Origin: a bacterium
Lineage (GTDB): Bacteria; CLD3; SB21
DNA: 64,000 nucleotides
Assembly: GCA_013360215.1 (NCBI GenBank)
Contig: JABWCP010000009.1
Coordinates: 62,001 to 126,000 of the forward strand
Reading direction: 5' to 3'
Shown here one piece after another: positions 1-13,052 of the stretch. Every line of letters begins with the position of its first letter. Within the stretch, counting starts at the first letter, position 1. Both the position numbers and the translations under genes were made by a program. The notes below the pieces were generated by a model. It did not search any database, was not told where the DNA came from, and was given only the letters and a program-made list of their open reading frames with translations.

Positions 1-695
1 ATGGTTTGTTCGCGTATACCCAACGTAGCGGGGGAAATCGTTTTACGCCCGTCAAATGCCAAACCGTCGTACGCTTCATCGCTGATCAGCCACAACTGAT
101 GCTGTTTTACAAAATCAACGACAGCCTGCCATTGTCGAGCATCCAACATTTTTCCTGACGGATTATTGGGCGAATTGACATACACGGCCACCGTTTTGGA
201 AGTCGTTGCATTTTTGAGCTTTCCGAAAATATCCATTTCCGGTTGGTCATATAAGTCCATGTACAGCGGAACTTCGACCACTTTTCCGCCCGCGGCACGC
301 ACCATTCCCGTAAAGAATGGCCAGCACGGCGTTAACACGATCACTTCGTCGCCGGGATTGATCAGAGTCATCATCGCCGCACTCAACGCATTGCTCGCTC
401 CGGCCGTCACTAAAACATGATCCCGAGTGGAAGTGATACCGTTGTCTTCGCTTACTTTTTCGGCAATGGTTTTACGCAGTTCATCCACGCCGTACGTGTT
501 GCAATATTTGGTCATATCACGGTGTGCCGATGTGAAATAGTCGGCCAAAGGCATCGCATACGGCGGCCATAACGCCGTATCTCCGATATGCAATTTAGCA
601 ACCGATGTCTGCTGTTTGATCAAATGACGGTATTTTTCGTACACCGATCCGGTAAGCTCTTTCACGCGTTCGGCTGTATGAGGATATTTTGGCAT
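1..695 (-). CDS. Class I/II pyridoxal-phosphate aminotransferase, C-terminal part outside window
   Basis: The N-terminal 231 residues are present; the gene runs off the left edge. The protein starts MPKYPHTAERVK. It carries the fold-type I motifs NSPNNPSG (substrate/cofactor loop) and SDEAYDGL, where the Asp and Tyr contact the PLP ring, as in the aspartate-aminotransferase family. The Schiff-base lysine would lie beyond the edge, so activity cannot be confirmed. Substrate is not predictable from this part; aspartate/aromatic or alanine-type transaminases are the usual members. It is divergent from the acyl-CoA synthetase gene, with about 180 bp of shared promoter space. Confidence 0.88.
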   Translation of the reverse strand, partial: MPKYPHTAERVKELTGSVYEKYRHLIKQQTSVAKLHIGDTALWPPYAMPLADYFTSAHRDMTKYCNTYGVDELRKTIAEKVSEDNGITSTRDHVLVTAGASNALSAAMMTLINPGDEVIVLTPCWPFFTGMVRAAGGKVVEVPLYMDLYDQPEMDIFGKLKNATTSKTVAVYVNSPNNPSGKMLDARQWQAVVDFVKQHQLWLISDEAYDGLAFDGRKTISPATLGIREQT

Positions 696-878
696 GATGG
701 GAATAAAATTAATTAATATACAATGTCGTTATGTTTGATGCTTTGGAACTTTAACTTTATTGAAAATTTTATCGCATAAAAGTAAACATGACAATGCTCA
801 TGTATTTTGCCGCCGGAATGCATATATTTTTTGCGGTTCAAATTACTGATAAAACTACAACCCGCAAAGGAAAAAAAC

Positions 879-2987
879 GTGCACGCTCTTGACGCTATAT
901 TCAAACCCCGCAACGTCGCCGTGATCGGCGCTTCGCGCAAAAGCAAAACTATCGGCCATGAAATCATTCATAACCTCATCGAATGCGGTTTCACCGGCGC
1001 GATATATCCCGTCAATCCGAATGCACCGGCCATACATAGTATCAAAGCTTATCCGACCGTCAAAGATATTCCGGACGAAGTGGATCTAGCCATCGTCACC
1101 GTGCCCAAACAACTGGTACTCGGCGTCGTGGACGAATGCGCGGCCAAAGGAATCAAAGGTCTGATCGTCATCACGGCGGGATTCAAAGAAGTCGGCGCGG
1201 AAGGTGCGGCACTTGAAGATCAACTCATGGCCAAAATAAAAAAATACGATATGCGTATGGTCGGCCCTAATTGTATGGGCGTGATCAATACCGATGAACA
1301 CGTCAATCTCAATGCTACGTTTTCGCCGACCCAGTCGCGCTCCGGTAATATCGCATTCATTTCCCAAAGCGGCGCGCTCGGCGTAGCCATTCTCGAAAAC
1401 GCCGAATCGCTTGAACTGGGCATTTCCAATTTTGCCAGCATCGGTAATAAACCGGATATCTCCGGCAATGATCTTTTGGAATACTGGCGTGATGATTCGC
1501 GCACTAAACTGATATTGATGTACCTTGAAAGTTTCGGCAATCCCCGGCGCTTTATCGAAGTAGCGCGCAGTATTACGCGATTCAAACCGATATTGGCCGT
1601 CAAATCGGGACGTACCATGGCGGGAGCGCGTGCCGCATCGTCTCATACCGGCGCCTTGTCCGGTTCCGACACGATCGTGGACGCGATGTTTCGCCAATCG
1701 GGCGTGATGCGCGTATCCTCCATCGAACAGCTTTTTGATGTAGCAATGGCTTTTGACAAGCAGCCGCTGCCGCACGGTGATCGCGTTGCGATTTTGAGTA
1801 ACGCCGGCGGACCGGCGATCATGGCCACGGATGCGCTCGTAAGCAACGGACTAAAATTGGCCGAGTTTACACAACAAACCAAAACTGCGCTACGTCAGAT
1901 TCTTTCACCGGAAGCCAGTGTTAATAATCCGGTGGATACGACGGCCGGCGGTGACGCGCAGATCTACGGCAAAGCGCTTGATATTATCTGCAAAGATCCT
2001 AATGTGGACAGCGTACTGGCAATTTTTGTTCCACCGATCACAGTGTTTCTGCGCGACGTGGCCGAACAAATCGTCGCGATCAATAAACGTTTCCCCGATA
2101 AAACCGTGCTCAGTTGTTGTATGAGCCAGGAAAAAATTCACATCAGCTATATGCGTACACACGATATTCCGACTTATACATTCCCTGAATCGGCGGCGTT
2201 GGCGTTAGCGGCGATGAATGAACACCGTAAATGGCGGCTTAAGCAGGAAGGTACGCTGCGCAAATTTGAAGTTGATAAAGCCGCAGTCGAAAAAATCATT
2301 CGCGACTGTTATGCCGCAGGAAGAACGTATCTTTCGCAAGACGAAGTATTCGGTATTCTCCGTGCATACGGATTGCGCACGGCCTCCAGTACGATCGTCA
2401 AAACGGAAGCCGAAGCCGTAGCCTTTGCCGCAAAACTCAATAAGCCCGTCGTACTCAAAGTGCATTCGTCCCAGATCGTACACAAAACGGACGTAGGCGG
2501 CGTTATCATAGACCTGCGTACCGAAGCCGATGTACAGCGCGGTTATCAGACGATCATCAAAAATCTTACGGCGCACCATCTGCAAGACAAAATCGAAGGC
2601 ATGCTGGTACAAGAAATGGTTAAAGGCGGTAAAGAAATCGTACTCGGTATGAGCCGCGATCCTCAGTTTGGCCCGGTGCTCATGTGCGGCCTCGGAGGTA
2701 TCTACGTCGAGGTGATGAAAGATGTCGCGTTTAAAATCGCACCTTTGACAGATATCGATGCGCGGGAGATGATCGAGTCCTTGCGCAGTTATCCGTTGTT
2801 GCAAGGTATCCGCGGTGAAAAACCGGCGGACATCGCAACCGTCGTCGAATATCTGCAACGGCTTTCGCAATTGGTCACGGACGTGGAAGCGATCACTGAA
2901 ATGGATGTCAATCCGCTGATGGTATTTGAAAAATCCGAAGATTGCAAAATCGTAGATGCACGGATCAAATTGAAAGAACCCTCATAA
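879..2987 (+). CDS. ADP-forming acyl-CoA (acetyl-CoA) synthetase, fused alpha-beta form
   Basis: This 702-residue protein interconverts an acyl-CoA plus ADP and phosphate with the free acid, CoA and ATP, giving substrate-level ATP. Visible order: CoA-binding Rossmann domain from residue 1 (NVAVIGAS near residue 12), VGPNCMGV near 127, ligase-CoA domain with SQSGALG near 158, SSHTGAL near 253 holding the predicted phospho-histidine, then an ATP-grasp domain from about 480 (LKVHSSQIVHKTDVGG near 524). I chose the GTG at 879 because AAAGG lies 8 nt upstream and family members begin just before the NVAVIGAS motif; an in-frame ATG at 807 would add 24 poorly conserved-looking residues. No GNAT domain is fused. 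The 3' end overlaps the convergent VWA gene by 6 bp. Confidence 0.9.
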   Translation: MHALDAIFKPRNVAVIGASRKSKTIGHEIIHNLIECGFTGAIYPVNPNAPAIHSIKAYPTVKDIPDEVDLAIVTVPKQLVLGVVDECAAKGIKGLIVITAGFKEVGAEGAALEDQLMAKIKKYDMRMVGPNCMGVINTDEHVNLNATFSPTQSRSGNIAFISQSGALGVAILENAESLELGISNFASIGNKPDISGNDLLEYWRDDSRTKLILMYLESFGNPRRFIEVARSITRFKPILAVKSGRTMAGARAASSHTGALSGSDTIVDAMFRQSGVMRVSSIEQLFDVAMAFDKQPLPHGDRVAILSNAGGPAIMATDALVSNGLKLAEFTQQTKTALRQILSPEASVNNPVDTTAGGDAQIYGKALDIICKDPNVDSVLAIFVPPITVFLRDVAEQIVAINKRFPDKTVLSCCMSQEKIHISYMRTHDIPTYTFPESAALALAAMNEHRKWRLKQEGTLRKFEVDKAAVEKIIRDCYAAGRTYLSQDEVFGILRAYGLRTASSTIVKTEAEAVAFAAKLNKPVVLKVHSSQIVHKTDVGGVIIDLRTEADVQRGYQTIIKNLTAHHLQDKIEGMLVQEMVKGGKEIVLGMSRDPQFGPVLMCGLGGIYVEVMKDVAFKIAPLTDIDAREMIESLRSYPLLQGIRGEKPADIATVVEYLQRLSQLVTDVEAITEMDVNPLMVFEKSEDCKIVDARIKLKEPS

Positions 2988-5174
2988 CATATCGCTGCGT
3001 TTGCGAATCCACCACTCAGCGCTGAGCAAAAGGATGATCAAAATCAAAAGCGCCGCGGCATTCCAGACGGGAATATTTTTTTCGCGTTCGAAAATCAACG
3101 GTTGAAAATTCATCACACCGGCAAGTGAATCTATACCGGATGAGGCAAAAAAACGCCCGCCGGAGGCCGATGCGATGGTCTGCAGTGTCCGCGCATTCAT
3201 CGCTGTCGAACTCATTTCCAGGCTAAATGCTTCAACGGTGACAGCGGTTTTATCCGTGCCAATCAATGCACCAAAACGTTCCGCCGAAGAAGTGATAGGA
3301 TAATCCCCCGGCATTAAGCCGTCCAACGTTATTTCGTATCTTCCGTTTCCGAGCGGCTGCATCGCATGCATATGGCTCGCGCTGCCGTTCTGCAAAGTCA
3401 CATTCACATTCGCATCGCTTATCGGGCGAAACTGTTCATCATATACCTGCGTTGTGAGCATCACCGCTTCACCGCTGCGATATACGGATTTGCCTGCGCG
3501 CACGATGACCGGTTTGGTATCATCTTTGGCCGCAAGCCACTGTACGCTTTGTTGAATAAACGCAGGATATACCGCGTTCGATTTATTTAAACCTTTGATA
3601 ATAAAATCCGCTTTCCAGAATCCATAGCCCGTAAAGGCTAATGTTTTTTGCTGCCGCAAGCGTTTGGTTATCAGCAGCGGAATATCGTTTCGTAAACGCA
3701 AGGTATTCGTGGCTCGCGACATATCTACCCGCGCAAGAACATCCGACTCTTCGGATGCCGCCACAGCATAACGGCTGATCCAAACCGGTGGCAGATCGGC
3801 CCACTGTCGCATGGTCTCTCCCGGATCGTCGGAAACGGCCACGATCGTGCTCTGGCTGGCCGATCCGCTCATACCGATAAAGACGGAGGATTCCTGCAAA
3901 CTCGCGTCCGGTTTAGCTTTGATGGGAAGTCGCGACTGAATGGATTGTAATCGCCCGACTTCGATATAGATTCCGAAGAATATGGCTGCACTGCGATTGT
4001 TATCGGATATGTCCTGCAGAAAGCGTTGTAACGTCGAAGGATCGGAAGTGTTCGTCGGATAGTCGTTAAAAATATAAACATCCGCTTCCGTCGGTGACGT
4101 TCGCCCGGGCGGTTGTTCCAACTCGGTTAGCGTCCCGTTTTTTTGTTCGACGTACGCACGTACGTCCAAATTGGGATTTTCGATAAGGACGCTGTAAATA
4201 AAACGATGATCCGGACCGGGCGCTCCGGAGATCAGTGTAACGGATGTTTTGTTTTTGAGAACACGTATGACGAAGGCGCGTTGATTGTTCCGATCGGATA
4301 ATTCGCCGAGCAAAGGACTTGCGCGCACCGTATATTTCTGATCACCAATTTCATCGGGTATGACATCCATCGTCACCTGCGTCAGCGCTCCGTCTTCCGG
4401 TAACACAACGATTTTGTTTTGCACGCGCTTTCCGTTGTGCAAAATTTCGACATCAATACGTTTTCCCTGATAGCCGTACGATGAAAGCGTCACGGTTACC
4501 GGGATCGTCGCTCCCAGATAAGCGGTTTCATTGTGTGAAATTTGAACAATGGCTACGTCGCGAGATTCCGCTGGATCGCCGATACCAAGCGTAAAAACCG
4601 GTACATCGGATACTTGAGCAAATCCACCAGGATCGCCGCCGATATTGTATTGGCCGTCCGTTATCATTACATACGCGGCCAGGTGTTTGCCTATAAACAG
4701 CGATTGGGTTTGCTCCAGCGCGGTACGCATATCGGTAGCATGGCCTGTCAAGGCTAGCGTATCGGATGGCTTATGATCGGACGGATATAAACGATCACTA
4801 AAGGTAAAATATCTGATATCCCACGCATCGGCATGATCCGCCCACATACGATGATCGAGTACGCCGCGCCGTTGCTGTTGGCGATCACCTTGCGCATCGC
4901 GAATGCTCATGCTTTCGGACGCATCAATCAATACCGCAACTATCGGTTTTTCTTTTTCTTCGTACTGCAAATCAAGTATGGGTTCAAATAAAATAAAAAA
5001 AGCAATGGCAAAAGCCGCGCTGCGCAAAATTATAAGAATCCGGCGACGAACTTGAGACACGGGAGGAATGGTTTCACGGTAGAGCCAAGCGGATAATCCG
5101 ACGGAAAGTCCGACAATCACGATGAGGAAAAAAACACTCCAGGCAAAAGTTAACTGTATCGAAGTATAAGACAA
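2982..5174 (-). CDS. Membrane-anchored VWA-domain protein with GATase1-like middle domain
   Basis: This 730-residue protein has two N-terminal membrane segments (about residues 8-30 and 44-65), then a von Willebrand A-like domain opening with the MIDAS motif DASES near residue 85. A middle region from about 310 resembles the class I glutamine-amidotransferase-like fold often found in such proteins. Beta-sandwich-like sequence follows, and a single membrane helix near the C-terminus ends in RKRSDML. The start is a TTG with GAGG about 5 nt upstream; no in-frame ATG lies nearby. It follows the TPR gene by 31 bp and probably belongs to one unit with it. Function is unknown; BatA/BatB-like envelope or stress roles are inferred only from architecture. 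Confidence 0.75.
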   Translation of the reverse strand: MSYTSIQLTFAWSVFFLIVIVGLSVGLSAWLYRETIPPVSQVRRRILIILRSAAFAIAFFILFEPILDLQYEEKEKPIVAVLIDASESMSIRDAQGDRQQQRRGVLDHRMWADHADAWDIRYFTFSDRLYPSDHKPSDTLALTGHATDMRTALEQTQSLFIGKHLAAYVMITDGQYNIGGDPGGFAQVSDVPVFTLGIGDPAESRDVAIVQISHNETAYLGATIPVTVTLSSYGYQGKRIDVEILHNGKRVQNKIVVLPEDGALTQVTMDVIPDEIGDQKYTVRASPLLGELSDRNNQRAFVIRVLKNKTSVTLISGAPGPDHRFIYSVLIENPNLDVRAYVEQKNGTLTELEQPPGRTSPTEADVYIFNDYPTNTSDPSTLQRFLQDISDNNRSAAIFFGIYIEVGRLQSIQSRLPIKAKPDASLQESSVFIGMSGSASQSTIVAVSDDPGETMRQWADLPPVWISRYAVAASEESDVLARVDMSRATNTLRLRNDIPLLITKRLRQQKTLAFTGYGFWKADFIIKGLNKSNAVYPAFIQQSVQWLAAKDDTKPVIVRAGKSVYRSGEAVMLTTQVYDEQFRPISDANVNVTLQNGSASHMHAMQPLGNGRYEITLDGLMPGDYPITSSAERFGALIGTDKTAVTVEAFSLEMSSTAMNARTLQTIASASGGRFFASSGIDSLAGVMNFQPLIFEREKNIPVWNAAALLILIILLLSAEWWIRKRSDML

Positions 5175-5205
5175 AAGGCCTCGTTGTTCATTAATATATA
5201 CAAAA

Positions 5206-5931
5206 TTACCAATCTTTTTCCGTCTCGGAATCCGACTTGGCTTTATCTTTTATTTTCTTTTTTTGATAATCTTTTTCCTGATTTTTGAGCGCATCCAGTA
5301 ATTTTTCAGCCTCTTTTTTGGTCAAACCGGATTTATTCGGATCGGACTTCTTCTTATTTTGTTGTTCGTCGTTTTGCTGTTCTTCTTTGTTTTCATCCTG
5401 CGGTTGATTTTGATCGTCCTGATTTTTTTGATCCTGTTCTTTTTTTTCCTGCTTGGATTGATTCTTATCCTGATTTTTTTGAGGCGGCGGTTGCTGCATC
5501 TGCATTTGTTTCAACGCGTATTCTAAGTTTTTTCGTGCGTCGGCGTCATCAGGATTTTTACGCAGAACGTTTTTGTAACCCTCGATACTTTCTTTAAGCT
5601 TTTTCTGCTTGTATTGAATATTCGCCATGTTATATGCGATCTTATTTTTGAGATCGGCATCGCTCGTGTTTTCCAATGCGCGCTGATAAAATTTGATCGC
5701 TTCGTCATACTGCTCCAAACGGTACAGCGCATTGCCGGCATTGTAATTCAACTCCGGATCATTGGGATTATCATTGAGCAAATTTTTGTACGCTTCCATA
5801 GCGTGAAAATTATCGCCCCGATCGTAGAGCTGATCCGCCTGACGCCGGGCAAGGCCTGTTTGTGCCGATACGACGCCGGTGAGCGTAAGAATGATATAAA
5901 ACAGTAAATAGTTTTTCATATCCCGTCTCAT
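5206..5931 (-). CDS. Secreted/membrane TPR protein, BatC/BatE-like
   Basis: This 241-residue protein has a signal sequence (MKNYLLFYIILTLTGVVSAQ) followed by three tetratricopeptide repeats at about residues 30-150 (for example NPNDPELNYNAGNALYRL). The C-terminal third is extremely polar, rich in K, Q, N, D and E, and probably disordered. TPR proteins of this shape sit beside VWA-domain Bat proteins in Bacteroidota, and here the next gene is a VWA membrane protein. Its start codon overlaps the cstA stop (ATGA). A second in-frame ATG at 5919 begins exactly at the signal peptide and may be the true start. Confidence 0.8.
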   Translation of the reverse strand: MRRDMKNYLLFYIILTLTGVVSAQTGLARRQADQLYDRGDNFHAMEAYKNLLNDNPNDPELNYNAGNALYRLEQYDEAIKFYQRALENTSDADLKNKIAYNMANIQYKQKKLKESIEGYKNVLRKNPDDADARKNLEYALKQMQMQQPPPQKNQDKNQSKQEKKEQDQKNQDDQNQPQDENKEEQQNDEQQNKKKSDPNKSGLTKKEAEKLLDALKNQEKDYQKKKIKDKAKSDSETEKDW

Positions 5932-7691
5932 ACGGATTTTTTGGAACTGAGTTCCTTACGTAAATTATAAAAATAACGGAAAGTCATTATTACGACACCC
6001 ACCGTGAGCAGCAACAGTATCGCATCGGCGATCGTCAATGCCCAGTTGCGTGCATCCAAATAGCGTTTAAATAAAAGCGAAAGCGATGTAATGGTCGTAA
6101 GGCACATAAAAATCGCCGGGATCGCCGTAAACCAAAATGGGCGCGATTTCTGTATAAGCCATGCGGTAATAGCCGTCAGTGTAAGCGCCGCCAGCAGTTG
6201 ATTGGCTGAACCAAAAATCGGCCAAATCGCGGTGTATGCATTGGTAAAACCAAGCGCGATCATGCCGATCACGGGTACCAACGTATTAAAAAATTTATTA
6301 CGAAATATCGGATGGGGATTTTCCATCAACGTGAGCCACAATTCTTCAAAAAGATAACGTGTCAGACGCACGATGGTATCTATCGTTGTGACCAGAAATC
6401 CCTCGAGCAGAATAATACCAAATACCGTACCGTACACCACCGAAATACCAAGCCCTTTGTCTAAAGTATGCCCTACGCCGACGGCAAACGCTAATGGCGC
6501 ATTACCGGCTTTAGGGTTTCCAAATTCGTCATGCGGCCAGACGATGTCGTGATAATCCGTATAACCAAGCCCGCCCAATATGATGAGTGTCACGCAAATG
6601 CCCAACAACGCTTCCAGAAGCATCGCACCGTAACCGATCATCGGCGCATGTTTTTCGCTGCCTATTTGTTTGGATGTCGTACCGGTCGCGATCAGGGCAT
6701 GCGCTCCGGATACCGAACCGCAGGCAATTGTCACAAAAAGAAACGGCCACATATAACCAAGCGCCTGAAATGATTCTGCGGAAAAATTGAACGCCGGCGC
6801 GTCGATCACTACACCGGCCAAGCCGCTTCCGATAATACCGGCAACCATTACGACAATACCGAAGTATAACAACTGTACATTGGTAAAATCCCGCGGTTGC
6901 AAAACAAGCCAAACCGGAATCCAACCTGCGATAAAACAATAAGCGCAGATCACGATCATCCAAATTTTAGGATCAAGTGTCACGGGATAAACAAATCCTA
7001 CCCAAACCGAAACAAAGCAAAAAATAAAAGCCAGTAAGCTGACCGATAAAATACCGGATTCTTTTTTATAGAGAAGATATCCGATCAATGGCGCAACTAA
7101 GGTCATAACAATCACCGAAGTTGATGCGATGCCGCCGATGACACCTTTTAAAACGCCATTATCCGTAACCGTTTTTAAAATATTCTGATCTTCCGGTAAG
7201 CCAAATTCTTTTAGGGGGTACAGCGACGTGAGGGATACGGCGGTCAATTGTAAAAAAGCCGCGCAGACGAGAATGCAGAGCAATATGGCAAACGCTACAA
7301 AAAACAAAAATCCGGTTTTTCCAAGAGTACGTTTGGCAATCTCCGCGATGGATCGCCCGTCTTCACGAACGCTGACGAACAACGCTGAAAAATCATGCAC
7401 CGCGCCGATAAACGTCACACCTAAAATAATCCACAACCACGTCGGCATATAGCCGTACAACAAAGCCATCGTCGGACCTACGATCGGCCCGGCCGCAGCA
7501 ATGGATGCAAAATGATGCCCGAGTAATACGACAGGTTTGGTCGGAACAAAATCAACACCGTCATTTACCCGCTGCGCGGGGGTCGGTCGAGATACATCTA
7601 CACCCAACCACTGTGCAACACGGCTACCGTAAAAACGGTAAGCCAACCATAATGCACCGAGTGAAACCAGCATTGCTACGGCAATATTCAT
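5928..7691 (-). CDS. cstA: CstA-family inner-membrane transporter (carbon starvation protein)
   Basis: This 587-residue, highly hydrophobic protein has some 14-16 predicted membrane segments. The family hallmarks are present near the N-terminus: a VDFVPTKPVVLLGHHFASIAA-type segment and GPIVGPTMALLYGY. Known CstA proteins import peptides or pyruvate under carbon limitation. GGAG sits 9 nt before the ATG. The stop overlaps the start of the TPR gene by 4 bp, so the two are probably translated together, an association I do not recognise as usual for cstA. No regulator is visible nearby. Confidence 0.92.
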   Translation of the reverse strand: MNIAVAMLVSLGALWLAYRFYGSRVAQWLGVDVSRPTPAQRVNDGVDFVPTKPVVLLGHHFASIAAAGPIVGPTMALLYGYMPTWLWIILGVTFIGAVHDFSALFVSVREDGRSIAEIAKRTLGKTGFLFFVAFAILLCILVCAAFLQLTAVSLTSLYPLKEFGLPEDQNILKTVTDNGVLKGVIGGIASTSVIVMTLVAPLIGYLLYKKESGILSVSLLAFIFCFVSVWVGFVYPVTLDPKIWMIVICAYCFIAGWIPVWLVLQPRDFTNVQLLYFGIVVMVAGIIGSGLAGVVIDAPAFNFSAESFQALGYMWPFLFVTIACGSVSGAHALIATGTTSKQIGSEKHAPMIGYGAMLLEALLGICVTLIILGGLGYTDYHDIVWPHDEFGNPKAGNAPLAFAVGVGHTLDKGLGISVVYGTVFGIILLEGFLVTTIDTIVRLTRYLFEELWLTLMENPHPIFRNKFFNTLVPVIGMIALGFTNAYTAIWPIFGSANQLLAALTLTAITAWLIQKSRPFWFTAIPAIFMCLTTITSLSLLFKRYLDARNWALTIADAILLLLTVGVVIMTFRYFYNLRKELSSKKSV

Positions 7692-7782
7692 GCGTTACTC
7701 CGACGAAATGTCCAAGGTTTGAAAATCCGTTTTAACAAACAGGTAAAATTTATTGATTAGTCTGTTTTTTTCACTAAGTATT

Positions 7783-11603
<3,821 letters not shown>

Positions 11604-13052
11604 TCAGGCCTTCAGTAAATTTCTAAAAAGACGTACACCGTAGCGCGCATAATTCAATAATACCTTCGGCGAATTGGCCGACCGTGCTGTTTTATAAATA
11701 TAGGACGGCGACAGATACAGACTTCTTAAACCCGATTTCCGGTATTCGACCAACTGATCCCGTGATAAAAAGAGACTGCCGGACGCCGGATCCGCAAAAT
11801 AGTCGTGACCGAGCGGCGCCGAAGTAAGCAAACCCATCGATTGAGCGATCGTATATAATTCCGTTCCTTCAAAGGGTGTGGCTAAGTGGATTTCATAAAA
11901 ATCACAAGCCAGTTCCCGTGCCAGCGCGATTGTGTCTCGGATGGTTTGATCATTGTCCCACGGAAGTCCGATCATGAAAAATCCGTACATCTTTAAGCCG
12001 CCTTGCCGAACTAAAGCCGCGGCACGTCTTGCATCCTCGACCGTGGCTTCTTTTTTCATTTTTTTCAAGACGTCATCGTTGCCGCTTTCAAAACCGAATG
12101 CGACCAGCCAACAACCGGCTTTTTTCATCCATGCCAAACGTTCCTCATCCACGGTATCTACACGGCTATTGGCCACCCAGGCAATGTTCAGATTACGACG
12201 AAGAATTTCTTGACACAGTGCGATAACAAATTTTTTATTGATCGTAAACGTATCGGCTTTGAAAAAAAAATTGCGAATACCATAGCGAGTAACGCATTCC
12301 TCCAGTTCATCTACGATATTTTGCGGGGAACGCGAACGGACGCGTGCACCGGAAATTGCGGGCGTCAAACAGAATACACACTGCGACGGGCAACCTCGTG
12401 CGGTTTGAATCGTAGCCTGCGCTTCACCGGTATCCGGACGGACGTACAGGTCGTTTTTTAGCAAATCTCTTGCCGGAAACGGTATGGCATCCAGATCGGT
12501 TTCAAACGCTTCGATGCGCGTGCGCTTCCATGTACCGTCAGGCAAACGAAATATAATATTGGGAATATCCTCGGGCGCTGTATGCGCGTGTAAACCTTCG
12601 ACCAATCCTTTTATTTCTGTTTCCGCTTCACCGACAAGAGCATAGTCCATCGCCTCGAAAACAGGTTCAGACAGACCACGCAAATCGCCCGCCCAAAACC
12701 AAGCGCCTTTGGCGACAGTAATTACCGAAGGATTATTTTTTTTAATTCGGCGAAATGCCTCCATATCGTCGCGCAGCGTAGCGTTGGTGATACTCATCAC
12801 GACAAGATCCGGATTGAGCGCAGAAAATTGTTTTTCAAAATCATCCCATGTGCAGCCTTCGGCCGGAAAATCGGTAATCGCACAACGGATGCCTGCCGCA
12901 CGCATAACGGACGCCATGTAGGCCAGATCGTTGGGTGCTCGAAGCGAAACCGCCGAAGAGGCCTCCACATTCGCTTGGCAACGGTCTTCGCCACGTTGGA
13001 AAAGTGCGCCGGGCGGATTAAAAAACCAAATGTGACGTATCGGTGATCCCAT
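11604..13052 (-). CDS. B12-binding-domain radical SAM protein
   Basis: This 482-residue protein has an N-terminal cobalamin-binding-like Rossmann region (residues about 1-150) and a radical SAM core with the cluster motif CPSQCVFC (CxxxCxxC) near residue 215. It also shows the typical FKADTFTINK and AFGFESGNDDVLKKMKK segments. The canonical DxHxxG B12 motif is not obvious, as in many members of this class. Such enzymes methylate or rearrange lipids and other poorly activated carbons. I start it at 13052, where its ATG overlaps the UbiA-gene TAA by one base (TAATG); an upstream in-frame ATG at 13109 would lie wholly inside that gene. Substrate is unknown. Confidence 0.85.
   Translation of the reverse strand: MGSPIRHIWFFNPPGALFQRGEDRCQANVEASSAVSLRAPNDLAYMASVMRAAGIRCAITDFPAEGCTWDDFEKQFSALNPDLVVMSITNATLRDDMEAFRRIKKNNPSVITVAKGAWFWAGDLRGLSEPVFEAMDYALVGEAETEIKGLVEGLHAHTAPEDIPNIIFRLPDGTWKRTRIEAFETDLDAIPFPARDLLKNDLYVRPDTGEAQATIQTARGCPSQCVFCLTPAISGARVRSRSPQNIVDELEECVTRYGIRNFFFKADTFTINKKFVIALCQEILRRNLNIAWVANSRVDTVDEERLAWMKKAGCWLVAFGFESGNDDVLKKMKKEATVEDARRAAALVRQGGLKMYGFFMIGLPWDNDQTIRDTIALARELACDFYEIHLATPFEGTELYTIAQSMGLLTSAPLGHDYFADPASGSLFLSRDQLVEYRKSGLRSLYLSPSYIYKTARSANSPKVLLNYARYGVRLFRNLLKA

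Noticed and set aside
1086-1775. 229-aa frame on the minus strand inside the acyl-CoA synthetase gene
   Set aside because: A shadow of the strong plus-strand gene; its sequence is His/Arg/Phe-rich with no motif.
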